Shown here one piece after another: positions 17,113-26,054 of a stretch of 62,760 nucleotides of DNA; position 1 is the first letter of the stretch, and each line of letters opens with the position of its first letter. The position numbers and the translations under genes were made by a program. The stretch is from Flavobacteriales bacterium (GTDB taxonomy: Bacteria; Bacteroidota; Bacteroidia; UBA10329): positions 1 to 62,760 of the forward strand of contig JAIPBM010000028.1 in the NCBI GenBank assembly GCA_021739695.1, read 5' to 3'. The notes beneath the pieces are model-generated. The model saw only the letters and a list, made by a program, of their open reading frames with translations, had not been told where the DNA came from and did not search any database.

Positions 17113-19128
17113 TCAATGAATTTTCACGTAGCTAACGCTTCCTGTTGTTTCACCGTTTATTCTAAGCGATACACTACGATTACGCAGAGGTTCAAGAATT
17201 CCTTTATTCCGCCAATGAACTTGATGAACCACCACGAAGTCTAAGGAGTCTAAATTATTCAGATTAACTTTTTTACCGAGCCGCTGCGGAAGGTTTACGA
17301 TTGAATATCGGAATTCTCCGAACTCCATCTTCCTATTGAAAACCGAATCATCCAACGCTACAAACTGCTCGTTTTCAATTCCTTTGCACCACCAGTGATG
17401 GCGGATGTGGAAAAGCATGGAGCTCTCATTATTCCAAAGTTCTTCGCTTGAGAGAAATGTCACATCTGTTCCGTTAACAAGGGCGATGGCCGTTTCATTT
17501 CTGACGTTATAGACGGTAAGGAACTGTTGGTTTTTCTGCTGATAGACCTCCACCGTTTGCATAACCATAAAAATCACTGCCAGGATCAAACTGGAATAAA
17601 AACCAAGGCGCTGTTTCTGCAACACGAAAATGAGGAAACATGATATTACTCCATAGATAATCAATGCTTCCAAGGTTGAAATATCAATTCCAGAAAGAAC
17701 AGAGTATGGAATCTGTTCAATCCATACTACTACTTGGTTGAGAATGGAAATGACGGTTTTAAGGAACCATCCGAACAAAAGCAACGCTTGTTGCCACAAA
17801 CAGACAACGAAAAGCGAAAATCCGAGATATAGAATCAGAGTCGCTGCGGGGATAACCAGAAGATTCGAAATCGGGAACAGAATTGGGAACTGGTGGAAGT
17901 ACAAAAGGCCTAAAGGGAAAGTGCCAATTTGTGCTGCAACCGAAACACAGGTAATAGACCATGCCCAATCAAGAATCCTGTTCTCAAACACGATCAACTC
18001 CACCAATTTCGGCTGGATCAATACAATACCGATAACGGCTGCGTACGACAATTGAAAACCAACCTGCATCACGATCATCGGGTCGTAAAGAACCAATCCA
18101 AACACTGACACCGCAAGCGTGTTGAAAATATTGGAATCTCGGTTCATCGCTTTGCCAATGGCTACAAACGAGAACATGGTGGCAGCTCGTGCTACGGAAG
18201 GCGAAAATCCTGTAAGTGCCGCATAACTGAACAGCAGAAAAACAAGCAAAACGGTTTTCAGAATGCGACCATTCCTGTACCTATCCATGAACAACAGAAG
18301 CTTGCTAAGTATAATGTAAACAATTCCCACGTGCAGTCCAGAAACGGCCAGCACATGCGTTGCCCCTGCCCCTGCGTAGGCGTTCATCAATTCCCTATCC
18401 AATTCGGCCCGAAAACCTAGAATAAGCGCTGAAGCCACGGAAAGCTCGTTTCCCTGAAGACCAGCCTCCTTTAGTTTGCCAATAAGAATGGAGCGCAGAT
18501 CCAGAAACCATCCATAGATACTCGGATTTCCGGCTGAAAGCCATTTCCAATCGGAAGATTGTACATACCCGCGATGGCTGATATAATGGAACCGTAGATA
18601 GCGTGGGTAATTGAATTCATTCGGATTACCCAAAGCCTCAACTTCTTGAATGTTTGTCCTTAGCAATAGTTCATCACCATACTTGATCTGTTTACTTGCC
18701 GAATCAGTCTTAAAATAGAGAATCACCTTGCCGAATTGTTGTTGATCAACATCGGTCACATTTGCTACAACCTCTATAGATTTTTGCTTTTGTCGAGGCT
18801 GATCGTCCACAACTGCGATGAATGATTGAACCCCATTTGTTTCAAATGATTTTAAATGATCCGGAAAAATGCGATCAGAAACCGAGATGGTGAGCATTGA
18901 CCCGATAAGGTAGGATGCTGGCCAAAGAGCCATCCCGAACCTGTGCGTGATGCGCTTTTCGGAGCCAAAAAGGACAGTTGCCAGCGCAATCAAACCAGCT
19001 GCGACTGAACCGAAGATCAACTGCGTAGAGGTAATTTCAATTTCCTCTAGCAGGAACGCCCACGATACGATACCCCCTAAAAAAGGGATAAGCACTCGGA
19101 GCATGGGAAATGAGTTCCAAACCTTCAT
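17113..19128 (-). CDS. comEC: ComEC/Rec2-family DNA uptake channel protein
   Basis: A 671-residue polytopic membrane protein. The N-terminus has paired hydrophobic segments and a soluble DUF4131-like domain (residues about 60-200). The Competence domain follows, with GATHVLAVSGLHVGIVYIIL and ALTGFSPSVARAA, the hallmark of the ComEC channel. The C-terminal part is short and lacks a visible HxHxDH metallo-beta-lactamase motif, unlike longer ComEC proteins. It should transport one DNA strand across the inner membrane. The gene is monocistronic and convergent with the 15713 gene. Confidence 0.92.
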   Translation of the reverse strand: MKVWNSFPMLRVLIPFLGGIVSWAFLLEEIEITSTQLIFGSVAAGLIALATVLFGSEKRITHRFGMALWPASYLIGSMLTISVSDRIFPDHLKSFETNGVQSFIAVVDDQPRQKQKSIEVVANVTDVDQQQFGKVILYFKTDSASKQIKYGDELLLRTNIQEVEALGNPNEFNYPRYLRFHYISHRGYVQSSDWKWLSAGNPSIYGWFLDLRSILIGKLKEAGLQGNELSVASALILGFRAELDRELMNAYAGAGATHVLAVSGLHVGIVYIILSKLLLFMDRYRNGRILKTVLLVFLLFSYAALTGFSPSVARAATMFSFVAIGKAMNRDSNIFNTLAVSVFGLVLYDPMIVMQVGFQLSYAAVIGIVLIQPKLVELIVFENRILDWAWSITCVSVAAQIGTFPLGLLYFHQFPILFPISNLLVIPAATLILYLGFSLFVVCLWQQALLLFGWFLKTVISILNQVVVWIEQIPYSVLSGIDISTLEALIIYGVISCFLIFVLQKQRLGFYSSLILAVIFMVMQTVEVYQQKNQQFLTVYNVRNETAIALVNGTDVTFLSSEELWNNESSMLFHIRHHWWCKGIENEQFVALDDSVFNRKMEFGEFRYSIVNLPQRLGKKVNLNNLDSLDFVVVHQVHWRNKGILEPLRNRSVSLRINGETTGSVSYVKIH

Positions 19129-19237
19129 GAGACAAGTTCATTCCTTGTTATGAATTTAGAGATTTATCAATAATTAACAAGTGGGTGATGAAAACTGTGA
19201 TTTCCAATCAATTAACGGGGCTTACGCTTAGCGTAAT

Positions 19238-20104
19238 TTGCATCAAATGCGATTCTCATTGGCCGACACCGAAGTACAGGCACTCATCCGATTACTGGAT
19301 GACCCTGATGACCATGTGTTCAAAAGTGTTAGTCAGAAGCTTGTTTCGTACGGTAAAACAGTGATTCCGCACCTCGAAACTGAATGGGAGGTGAACGCGC
19401 AGAACGGAATTCAAGACCGGATAGAAGAGATTATTGATCAGATTGAATTTGACGCCTGCAAAACGGCATTGACCATTTGGAAAGACAACGGGGCAAAAGA
19501 TCTATTGGAAGGAGCCATTATTGCCTCCATGTTTCAATATCCGGACCAACCGATCGAGTTTATTAAGGCGCGCATCGAATTGCTGCGAAGAGATGTTTGG
19601 ATTGAGCTCAACGACCATCTTACTTCGTTAGAGAAGGTTCGTGTGATAAACCACATACTCTATGATGTCTATCATTTCGGACCATTTCTAAAGTATCATT
19701 CATCTGACCAATCTTGGTTCATCGCCAACGTGCTGGAGCACCTTAAGGGAAGTCCAACAACGATGGCAATTCTGTACAAGGCAATTGCTGACAGATTAGA
19801 ACTTCCGATTGTTGGCATCAATCTTCCTGATCATTTCATTCTCGGATACTTGGACATGAACAATGCCACAGGAAACGACCTGTTGTTTTACATCAACCCT
19901 TTCAGCAAGGGCGCTGTTTTCGGCAAAGGCGAATTGGAACGCTATATTGAGAAAATGGGAATTGAAATGCATGCGGATGACCTTAAACCGCAAACCAACG
20001 ACCAGATCATCAAACGGCTACTGACCGATCTGAAAGCTTGCTATCGCAGACTAGGGAAATATCGTAAACTTGACCAGATCGATCAGTTGCTGAGCATCTT
20101 TTGA
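19238..20104 (+). CDS. SirB1/transglutaminase-like protein
   Basis: A 288-aa protein (285 if the ATG at 19247 is used instead of TTG at 19238). The N-terminal HEAT-like helical part (LIRLLDDPDDHVFKSVSQKL) is followed by a transglutaminase-like superfamily domain related to SirB1: NHILYDVYHFG, GSPTTMAILYKAIADRLELP and GINLPDHFILGY. A Cys-His-Asp triad is not obvious, since GSPTTMA occupies the place of the usual cysteine segment. The biochemical role is unknown. A C-terminal helical TPR-like tail (DLKACYRRLGKYRKLDQ) is typical of the family. Confidence 0.85.
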   Translation: MHQMRFSLADTEVQALIRLLDDPDDHVFKSVSQKLVSYGKTVIPHLETEWEVNAQNGIQDRIEEIIDQIEFDACKTALTIWKDNGAKDLLEGAIIASMFQYPDQPIEFIKARIELLRRDVWIELNDHLTSLEKVRVINHILYDVYHFGPFLKYHSSDQSWFIANVLEHLKGSPTTMAILYKAIADRLELPIVGINLPDHFILGYLDMNNATGNDLLFYINPFSKGAVFGKGELERYIEKMGIEMHADDLKPQTNDQIIKRLLTDLKACYRRLGKYRKLDQIDQLLSIF

Positions 20105-20152
20105 ACGCGCAATAACTTGAACTTTCCACCGTAGTAAACGCGGAAACCCACC

Positions 20153-21082
20153 ATGAGCAACAAGGACATTTTCAAGCAATGGTGTAAAAATCACCCTGAA
20201 ATTCCATTGTTCCTGCAGTATGACTGGATGGAAATTGTGGCCAAACCCCAGCAATGGGATGTGGCTCTGGTCGGTTCCGAAAATGACGTTCAGGCCTTTA
20301 TGGCTTACTTCAAAAAGCGTAAACTACAATTCGACATCATAACTGTTCCGCCACTTACACCTTACATGGGACCGTGGCTGCATTATCCCGAAGGACAGAA
20401 GGAAGCAACGCGCCTTTCGTTTGAGAAAAAGATGATGGAACAACTGATTGCTCAGTTACCGAAAACCGACAAATTCATCCAATATTTCCATCCAGAGATC
20501 ACCAATTGGTTGCCCTTCTTTTGGAAAGGATTTGAGCAATCAACCCGTTACACATACATCATTGATGATCTTTCCGATCCATCCGTTCTGTATGAAAATC
20601 TTCAAAGCAATGCGCGAAGAGAGATTTCCAAAGCGCAGAAAACACTCAGCATTTCAGAATGCAAGGATGCGAACATACTTCACGAATTGAAGACGAAAGA
20701 TTACAAAGCGAAAGGCGAAGAAATCAACTATTCGGCCGCTTATTTCAATAGCGTTTTCGAAAAACTCAATACAAAACAAGCATGCAAGGTTTGGCTTGCC
20801 TCCGATGCTGATGGAAATCCTGTAGCTTCTCTCCTACTCGTTTGGGATGATGAATCTGCTTATTACTTGGCTGGCGCGGCAGACCCGAATAACAGAAGTA
20901 CTGGCGCCATGAGCCTACTGCTGTGGACTGCCATTCTGTTTTCCTCAAGCGTAACAAACGCCTTTAATTTCGAGGGCAGCATGATTGAACCCGTAGAGCG
21001 CTTCTTCCGATCCTTTGGAGCTAAGCAAACGCCTTATTTCGAGATAAGGAAAACGGATTCTAAACTCCTCAAATTGCTCTAA
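20153..21082 (+). CDS. FemAB/GNAT-like acyltransferase
   Basis: A 309-aa soluble protein with a double acyltransferase-fold pattern: LFLQYDWMEIVAKPQQWDVAL at the N-terminus, an ARREISKAQ helix near residue 160, and a C-terminal AYYLAGAADPNNRSTGAMSLLLW plus FNFEGSM. This is the layout of FemAB-like or BioF2-like acetyltransferases, which transfer aminoacyl or acyl groups in envelope or polysaccharide assembly. The substrate cannot be told from sequence. It is 49 bases downstream of the SirB1-like gene and ends before a shared bidirectional terminator. Confidence 0.8.
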   Translation: MSNKDIFKQWCKNHPEIPLFLQYDWMEIVAKPQQWDVALVGSENDVQAFMAYFKKRKLQFDIITVPPLTPYMGPWLHYPEGQKEATRLSFEKKMMEQLIAQLPKTDKFIQYFHPEITNWLPFFWKGFEQSTRYTYIIDDLSDPSVLYENLQSNARREISKAQKTLSISECKDANILHELKTKDYKAKGEEINYSAAYFNSVFEKLNTKQACKVWLASDADGNPVASLLLVWDDESAYYLAGAADPNNRSTGAMSLLLWTAILFSSSVTNAFNFEGSMIEPVERFFRSFGAKQTPYFEIRKTDSKLLKLL

Positions 21083-21084
21083 AC

Positions 21085-21115
21085 AAAAAGCGTCCGACCA
21101 AGGTCAGACGCTTTT
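21085..21115. terminator. Bidirectional terminator between acyltransferase and rny
   Basis: AAAAGCGTC and GACGCTTTT arms enclose an inner GACC/GGTC stem; both strands end in a T-run. It sits between convergent genes. Confidence 0.8.
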
Positions 21116-21146
21116 CCTAATTAGCAACGAACTAATTCCAATCGCC

Positions 21147-22739
21147 TTATTTAGCGTAAGCTACAGCTCTCTTCTCACGAATTACTGTTACTCTCACCTG
21201 ACCCGGATAAGTCATTTCATCCTGAATCTTCATCGAGATATCCAGTGCCAACTGATCTGACTGTGCGTCAGTTACTTGCTCACTTTCTACGATAACGCGC
21301 AACTCACGACCAGCCTGAATAGCATACGTTTTTGTAACTCCTGGATAAGCTAAAGCCAAGGCTTCCAACTCGTTGATACGCTTGATGTAGCTCTCAACGA
21401 TCTCGCGTCTTGCTCCTGGCCTTGCACCAGAAATCGCATCGCACACCTGAATGATAGGAGAGATCATCGTGGTCATTTCTATCTCATCATGGTGAGCTCC
21501 AATAGCGTTGCAGATGTCTGGCTTCTCGCCATATTTCTCAGCCAATTTCATCCCAAGAATAGCATGTGGCAATTCTGGTTCCTCATCTGGCACTTTACCA
21601 ATATCATGCAATAGACCAGCACGTTTCGCCTTCTTCGGATCCAAGCCCAATTCGGCCGCCATGATCGAACACATGTTTGCAACCTCACGGCTGTGTTGAA
21701 GCAAATTCTGTCCGTAAGAAGAACGATACTTCATTCTTCCCACCATTCGGGTCAATTCTGGATGCAGACCGTGAATTCCAAGGTCGATGGCAGTTCGTTT
21801 ACCGATCTCCACAATTTCTTCCTCCAATCGTTTTTTGGTCTTAGCCACCACTTCCTCAATACGAGCTGGGTGAATTCGTCCATCAGTTACCAATTGGTGC
21901 AAAGCCAATCGGGCCGTTTCACGTTTAACTGGATCGAAACCAGAAAGAATGATTGCTTCTGGTGTATCATCTACAATGATCTCAATGCCTGTAGCAGCTT
22001 CCAATGCTCTGATATTCCTTCCTTCACGACCGATGATGCGACCTTTAACCTCATCACTTTCTATTCGGAAAATTGAAACGGCATTCTCGATGGTGTGCTC
22101 CGTAGCCACTCGCTGAATGGTCTGAATCACAATCTTTTTCGCTTGTTTATCAGCTTGAAGTTTGGCCTCTTCAACTGTTTCATTGATAGCAGCCATGGCA
22201 GCAGTCTTAGCTTCAGCAGTTAACGCCTCAACCAATTGAGCTTTGGCCTCTTCCGCCTTCATTCCTGCCACTTTCTCCAAACGCTCCACTTGCTTCTGTC
22301 GGTCGCGTTCCACTTCTTCAATCTTCTTATTGAAGATCTCTAACTGTCCATCAAGCTTTTCTTGCTTGCGTTTGGCCTCATCCACCTCACGTCTGGCAGC
22401 TTCTCTTTCGCGTTTTACCTCTTCAAATTTCTGATTGAGTGAACCTTCTTTCTGCTTAATTCGGTTTTCGCCCTCTACCATCTTCTGGTTACGTAGGTTC
22501 ATCTCTTCAGCCAATTTCTGGTTACGCTGATTCACTTCCTTCTCATAGCTATCCTTCAGATCATGGAACTTTTCCTTTGCCTGAAGAATTCGTTTCTCTC
22601 TGATCACCTCTGCCTTTTCTGTGGCCTCCTCAATGATCTTATTGGCCTGCGCATGCAAGGCTTTCTTGTTGTAGGCCATCATGCCTGCACCTCCAAGAAT
22701 CACCCCGACCAAAGCGGCCATCAATCCTACTATTACCAT
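21147..22739 (-). CDS. rny: Ribonuclease Y
   Basis: A membrane-anchored endoribonuclease that starts mRNA decay. The 530 residues match the family. There is an N-terminal transmembrane helix ([20 protein letters not shown]), then a long charged coiled coil to about residue 200. A KH domain follows ([37 protein letters not shown]), then an HD domain ([31 protein letters not shown]) that binds the catalytic metals. The gene lies downstream of zapA and the putative 6S-like RNA. Confidence 0.97.
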   Translation of the reverse strand: MVIVGLMAALVGVILGGAGMMAYNKKALHAQANKIIEEATEKAEVIREKRILQAKEKFHDLKDSYEKEVNQRNQKLAEEMNLRNQKMVEGENRIKQKEGSLNQKFEEVKREREAARREVDEAKRKQEKLDGQLEIFNKKIEEVERDRQKQVERLEKVAGMKAEEAKAQLVEALTAEAKTAAMAAINETVEEAKLQADKQAKKIVIQTIQRVATEHTIENAVSIFRIESDEVKGRIIGREGRNIRALEAATGIEIIVDDTPEAIILSGFDPVKRETARLALHQLVTDGRIHPARIEEVVAKTKKRLEEEIVEIGKRTAIDLGIHGLHPELTRMVGRMKYRSSYGQNLLQHSREVANMCSIMAAELGLDPKKAKRAGLLHDIGKVPDEEPELPHAILGMKLAEKYGEKPDICNAIGAHHDEIEMTTMISPIIQVCDAISGARPGARREIVESYIKRINELEALALAYPGVTKTYAIQAGRELRVIVESEQVTDAQSDQLALDISMKIQDEMTYPGQVRVTVIREKRAVAYAK

Positions 22740-22811
22740 CTTCTTACTTCGTTTTGGTTAAAAAAAAACCCGCACAGATCCTTGGTCTAATTAAACTCCA
22801 ATATGACATGA

Positions 22812-22922
22812 TTGGGACTGCCGAGCGCATCAGAGGTCCACTGTCCACTCCAGCAAGCTGGAACGAAACCATGTCGAAACATGGTTGAGGCCTTTCTTTA
22901 ACACCCTTGAGCTTAATCCCAA
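22812..22922 (-). ncRNA. Probable 6S-type (6S-Flavo-like) regulatory RNA
   Basis: The 283-base gap between zapA and rny has no reading frame worth calling but is strongly structured on the minus strand. The ends TTGGGATT and AGTCCCAA pair over 8 bp and close a molecule of about 111 nt. Inside are a perfect 8-bp hairpin with UUCG loop (22867-22886) and a CCAG/CTGG hairpin (22849-22862). Length, closing stem and location beside zapA suit the 6S RNA family reported from flavobacteria, which binds RNA polymerase. The assignment rests on structure and context, not on a covariance search. Confidence 0.5.
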
Positions 22923-23022
22923 TTTTTTAAACGTTGAGTTTAACAAACATCGATCTATGCGGGAAATCGTTGCAACGCCTTACAGCGTTGTGTATACTTA
23001 TATAAAGAACGAACTAATTAAA

Positions 23023-23310
23023 TCAAGTGGTGGCATCGAGCAATTGCTCCACTGCCTTAAGCTTACTGAGTACATTCTGCTCTACACTACAGGCTTTCTC
23101 CTCAAACTCCATCGCCTCTGTAGCAAACTGCAAAACACACATGCTCAATAAATCCCTAATATCTGTAACGGCATACTTGTCCTCATACATCTTCAGCCTC
23201 TCCCGTATCTGCCGCTCAGCCTTTCTTATGGTTTCTTCTTCCTGTGGTGTTTCCACCGTCATCGGGTAACTCTTACCTGCTATCCTTACCGTTATTGCCT
23301 GAGTTCCCAT
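23023..23310 (-). CDS. zapA: Cell division protein ZapA
   Basis: A 95-residue FtsZ-ring-associated protein. The N-terminal ITVRIAGKSYPMTVETPQEEETIRKAERQIRERL and the C-terminal helical segment (LLSMCVLQFATEAMEFEEKA) fit the ZapA fold and length. It promotes FtsZ bundling at mid-cell. The order coiled-coil protein, zapA, structured RNA, rny on one strand is a familiar Bacteroidota arrangement. It begins 16 bases after the coiled-coil gene and is co-transcribed with it. Confidence 0.92.
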   Translation of the reverse strand: MGTQAITVRIAGKSYPMTVETPQEEETIRKAERQIRERLKMYEDKYAVTDIRDLLSMCVLQFATEAMEFEEKACSVEQNVLSKLKAVEQLLDATT

Positions 23311-23326
23311 TCAAAAAGAATGTGCC

Positions 23327-23617
23327 TTAATTATTAAGAAGTGCTATACACTTGTCAACCTCCCGCACCAATTCATTCAACCTCTTTCTTTGCTCCTTAC
23401 GGTCCTCATCATCTTCGGTTACCGCATTTGCAATTTTAACAACTTTATTCTTTTCCTCCAGTTTGCTCAACACATTTTTTTGATCACTTATCACCTGAAC
23501 CAATTCCTCATTCCGAGTCTTTAATTTCAGATTCTCCGACTTCAATTCAGCTTGCATTCTGGCCAGTTTTTCAACTTTGGCTGCAAGTCCGCTTATGTAT
23601 GTGTCCAAGTTCTCCAT
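23327..23617 (-). CDS. Small coiled-coil protein upstream of zapA
   Basis: A 96-residue, almost wholly coiled-coil protein (MENLDTYISGLAAKVEKLAR ... NVLSKLEEKNKVVKIANA). The start at 23617 is preferred over the in-frame ATG at 23641, because the latter lies within a good -7 element. The position immediately before zapA suggests a division-associated partner, possibly ZapB-like in role; sequence alone does not establish that. Confidence 0.78.
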   Translation of the reverse strand: MENLDTYISGLAAKVEKLARMQAELKSENLKLKTRNEELVQVISDQKNVLSKLEEKNKVVKIANAVTEDDEDRKEQRKRLNELVREVDKCIALLNN

Positions 23618-23634
23618 CCGGAAATTTGAATATA

Positions 23635-23642
23635 CAAACATA
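23635..23642 (-). promoter_or_regulatory. -7 element TATGTTTG for the coiled-coil/zapA operon
   Basis: Read on the minus strand, TATGTTTG matches TAnnTTTG and would give a leader of about 13 nt to the ATG at 23617. It decides the start of that gene. No clear -33 element was found. Confidence 0.5.
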
Positions 23643-23784
23643 CCGTTTTAAGTGCTGAGATTTCAGCTACAAAAACGTAGAATCGATGATTATTCACTTT
23701 CCAGTCTACGATATTGAAGTTTAGATGATTGATCGTGTTTATCCGTTGCCGATTTCGGTCCGATCATTGTTCTTTGCTCCCATC

Positions 23785-25485
23785 ATGCGACCACTCATTT
23801 TCATCTGTCTTCTGCTTCTAAACTTTTCGGTCGTGGCGCAGGAAACCACCTACGCCAACCCACTTGATGGCGAATTGATTCTCTCCGGAAATTTCGGAGA
23901 AGTACGCACCAACCATTTTCACTCTGGCTTGGATATTAAAACAGGCGGGGTTGAAGGAAAATCGGTCTATGCGGTGGCAGATGGTTTCGTTACACGGATT
24001 TCGGTTGGCGGTGGCGGTTTCGGAAAGGCCATTTACCTGGAACATCCCAACGGGAAGACAACCGTTTACGGCCATTTGAGTGCTTTTGCTCCAGAAATTG
24101 CCAAATACGTGAAAGAGCAGCAATATGCCAAGCGGAGTTTTGAAGTTGACCTTACCGTTCCTCCTGCCCTATTTCCTGTCCAAAAAGGAGCGGTGATCGC
24201 CAAGAGTGGGAACTCAGGCGGATCAGGTGGGCCGCATCTACATTTTGAGATTCGGGAAACGATAGGACAACATCCAGAAAACCCACTCAATTATGGTTTT
24301 GAGGTGAAGGACAACCGCAAACCTGAGTTGCAAAAGTTGTGGGTCTACGTCCACTCCAACAGCGGACATGTGGAAGGATTGGTGGCTGAGAAAGGATTTG
24401 CATTGAAACAGACTGGCGATAAGTACTCATTGACCACTGGTGATACGATAAGAGCAAGCGGCACGCTGAGTTTCGGGTTGGCAGCATTGGACCGATTTAC
24501 TAGCGCCAGTAACGTCTGTGGCATTTATAGCATGAAGGTAAAAGTGGGTGATGCTGTCATTCATGAACAGAAAATTGACAAAATTCCTTTCGACAAGAAG
24601 CGAATGGTGAATTGCCATATCGACTATCAGAAGAATAAGACCGAAAGCCAAAAGGTCTATCGAACATACATTGCTCCTGGCAATACTCTTAGTTTATATT
24701 CATCTGTTATAAATGGTGGAACAGTTAAAATTGAAACTGGGAAATACTATGCGGTACAGATGGATGTTCGCGATCATGAAGGTAACCTGAGCAAACTCAA
24801 TTTTACCATTCACGGTCACGACAGAACAATTACTGCGCTGTCCCCAACAGAAACGGTAACTGAACTCTTCTACCCGAAAAAAGAAAATTCGTTTTCGAAC
24901 CATTCGCTTCAAATGACCATTCCTCCAGGATGCATTTACGACACACTGAAGTTCAAATACGACCTGAAGCCTGCATGCAAAGGCTGCGTTTCTGCTGTGC
25001 ATTCCATCGGAAAAATCCTCGACACACCTTTAGACAATTACATGTCGCTCTCCATCAAGATGAATGAACTTTCGGAAGCCAAGATGCAGAAAGCGATAAT
25101 GGTCTCATTCAATTCTAAAGGAAATCCGATCTCTGAAGGAGGAACAGCCAAACATGGTTGGATGAATGCAAAAACCCGAAGCTTTGGCGATCATGCCGTG
25201 ATGCTTGATAGCGTTGCGCCCCGTCTCACTCCCAAGAACTTTAAAGATCAAACCTCAACCACAGGTCTTTCTAGATTGGAATTCACGCTTTCAGATAACC
25301 TTGCAGGTGTGAAAACTGTGACCGGGACCCTAAATGGTAAATGGGTATTATTGGAACAAGACCCGAAGAACAGCCTTCTTTATTACACGAAAGACGAACG
25401 CTTCATTAACGGACAGAATACCTTCCGAATCTCAGCAACCGATGCTGTAGGAAATGTGAGAGAGTTGAACGTGACGGTTCAGTAA
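23785..25485 (+). CDS. M23-family peptidoglycan metallopeptidase
   Basis: The ATG at 23785 gives a 566-aa protein opening with a signal peptide (MRPLIFICLLLLNFSVVAQ); the ATG at 23725 adds 20 residues that would mask it. The LytM/M23 domain spans residues about 30-175. Zinc-site motifs are HFHSGLDIKTGG (HxxxD) and GGPHLHFEIRE (HxH), with YGHLS between. The remaining 390 residues are beta-rich and probably substrate- or wall-binding. It should cleave peptide cross-links in the periplasm. Its 3' end overlaps the convergent toxin gene by 7 bases. Confidence 0.92.
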   Translation: MRPLIFICLLLLNFSVVAQETTYANPLDGELILSGNFGEVRTNHFHSGLDIKTGGVEGKSVYAVADGFVTRISVGGGGFGKAIYLEHPNGKTTVYGHLSAFAPEIAKYVKEQQYAKRSFEVDLTVPPALFPVQKGAVIAKSGNSGGSGGPHLHFEIRETIGQHPENPLNYGFEVKDNRKPELQKLWVYVHSNSGHVEGLVAEKGFALKQTGDKYSLTTGDTIRASGTLSFGLAALDRFTSASNVCGIYSMKVKVGDAVIHEQKIDKIPFDKKRMVNCHIDYQKNKTESQKVYRTYIAPGNTLSLYSSVINGGTVKIETGKYYAVQMDVRDHEGNLSKLNFTIHGHDRTITALSPTETVTELFYPKKENSFSNHSLQMTIPPGCIYDTLKFKYDLKPACKGCVSAVHSIGKILDTPLDNYMSLSIKMNELSEAKMQKAIMVSFNSKGNPISEGGTAKHGWMNAKTRSFGDHAVMLDSVAPRLTPKNFKDQTSTTGLSRLEFTLSDNLAGVKTVTGTLNGKWVLLEQDPKNSLLYYTKDERFINGQNTFRISATDAVGNVRELNVTVQ

Positions 25486-25775
25486 CGCTTCTTTTTCGTG
25501 TGTTGCCGATTATCAAACAAATTCAACACTACCAATCTGTTCTTTTCAACGCGATAGAATAATCGATTGTGTTTGGTCAATTTAAAACCACGAATGCCGT
25601 TTTCAGGATGCTCCAATGTTCCGAGTTCGGGGGTTCGGGCCAATAGTTGAAGAATCGCTTCTGTTTTCTGGACGAAGGCCCGAACCACCTTCTCGTTCCA
25701 GTCTGTTTCGAGATAATCGATAATCGCATCAAACTTGGCAGACGCCCTTTTGGTCCAGACTATTTCTTTAGCCAC
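25479..25775 (-). CDS. ParE/RelE-family type II toxin
   Basis: A 98-aa protein with the ParE/RelE fold signature: VWTKRASAKFDAIIDYLETDW, PELGTLEHPENGIRGFKLTKHNRLFYRV and VVLNLFDNRQHTKKK. Members inhibit gyrase (ParE) or cleave ribosome-bound mRNA (RelE). The PELG...RGF/KHNRLFYRV layout is nearer to ParE and plasmid-stabilisation proteins. The start lies within the upstream antitoxin gene (16-base overlap), the usual antitoxin-first operon order. Confidence 0.88.
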   Translation of the reverse strand: MAKEIVWTKRASAKFDAIIDYLETDWNEKVVRAFVQKTEAILQLLARTPELGTLEHPENGIRGFKLTKHNRLFYRVEKNRLVVLNLFDNRQHTKKKRY

Positions 25776-25999
25776 TTCAGGTGCTTTTCCATCACCACAT
25801 TGTTGCCAACGATGTTTTCTTCATCAAGGCTTTCTTCGTAAGACGCAAGAAGTTCCGCCTTATCCGCGCCACTCAATGTGTTCCAAAGTTCACCTTCTTG
25901 ATTTTCATTCAACTTGTTGATAAGTTGATAGTACGAATTCAGTGCATCTCCGTCTCCTATCTCATCAATCAGTTTGTGGAAGGCTTCTCTTGTTTTCAT
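25760..25999 (-). CDS. Cognate antitoxin of the ParE-like toxin
   Basis: A 79-aa acidic protein if it starts at 25999 (MKTREAFHKLID); an ATG at 26017 would add six residues. It contains GELWNTLSGADKAELLASYEESLDEENIVGNNVVMEKHLKWL, a helical C-terminus of the kind that wraps ParE toxins. The overlap with the toxin start supports coupling. A DNA-binding motif is not evident, so autoregulation cannot be asserted. Confidence 0.82.
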   Translation of the reverse strand: MKTREAFHKLIDEIGDGDALNSYYQLINKLNENQEGELWNTLSGADKAELLASYEESLDEENIVGNNVVMEKHLKWLKK

Positions 26000-26054
26000 G
26001 AATTTGAAGTTAGCCAATTTTCATTTCACATTCGCTATAGCGCAAATTCATTCC

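Noticed and set aside
17738-18055. Plus-strand open frame opposite comEC
   Set aside because: Shadow of a conserved membrane-protein gene with no start signal or homology visible.
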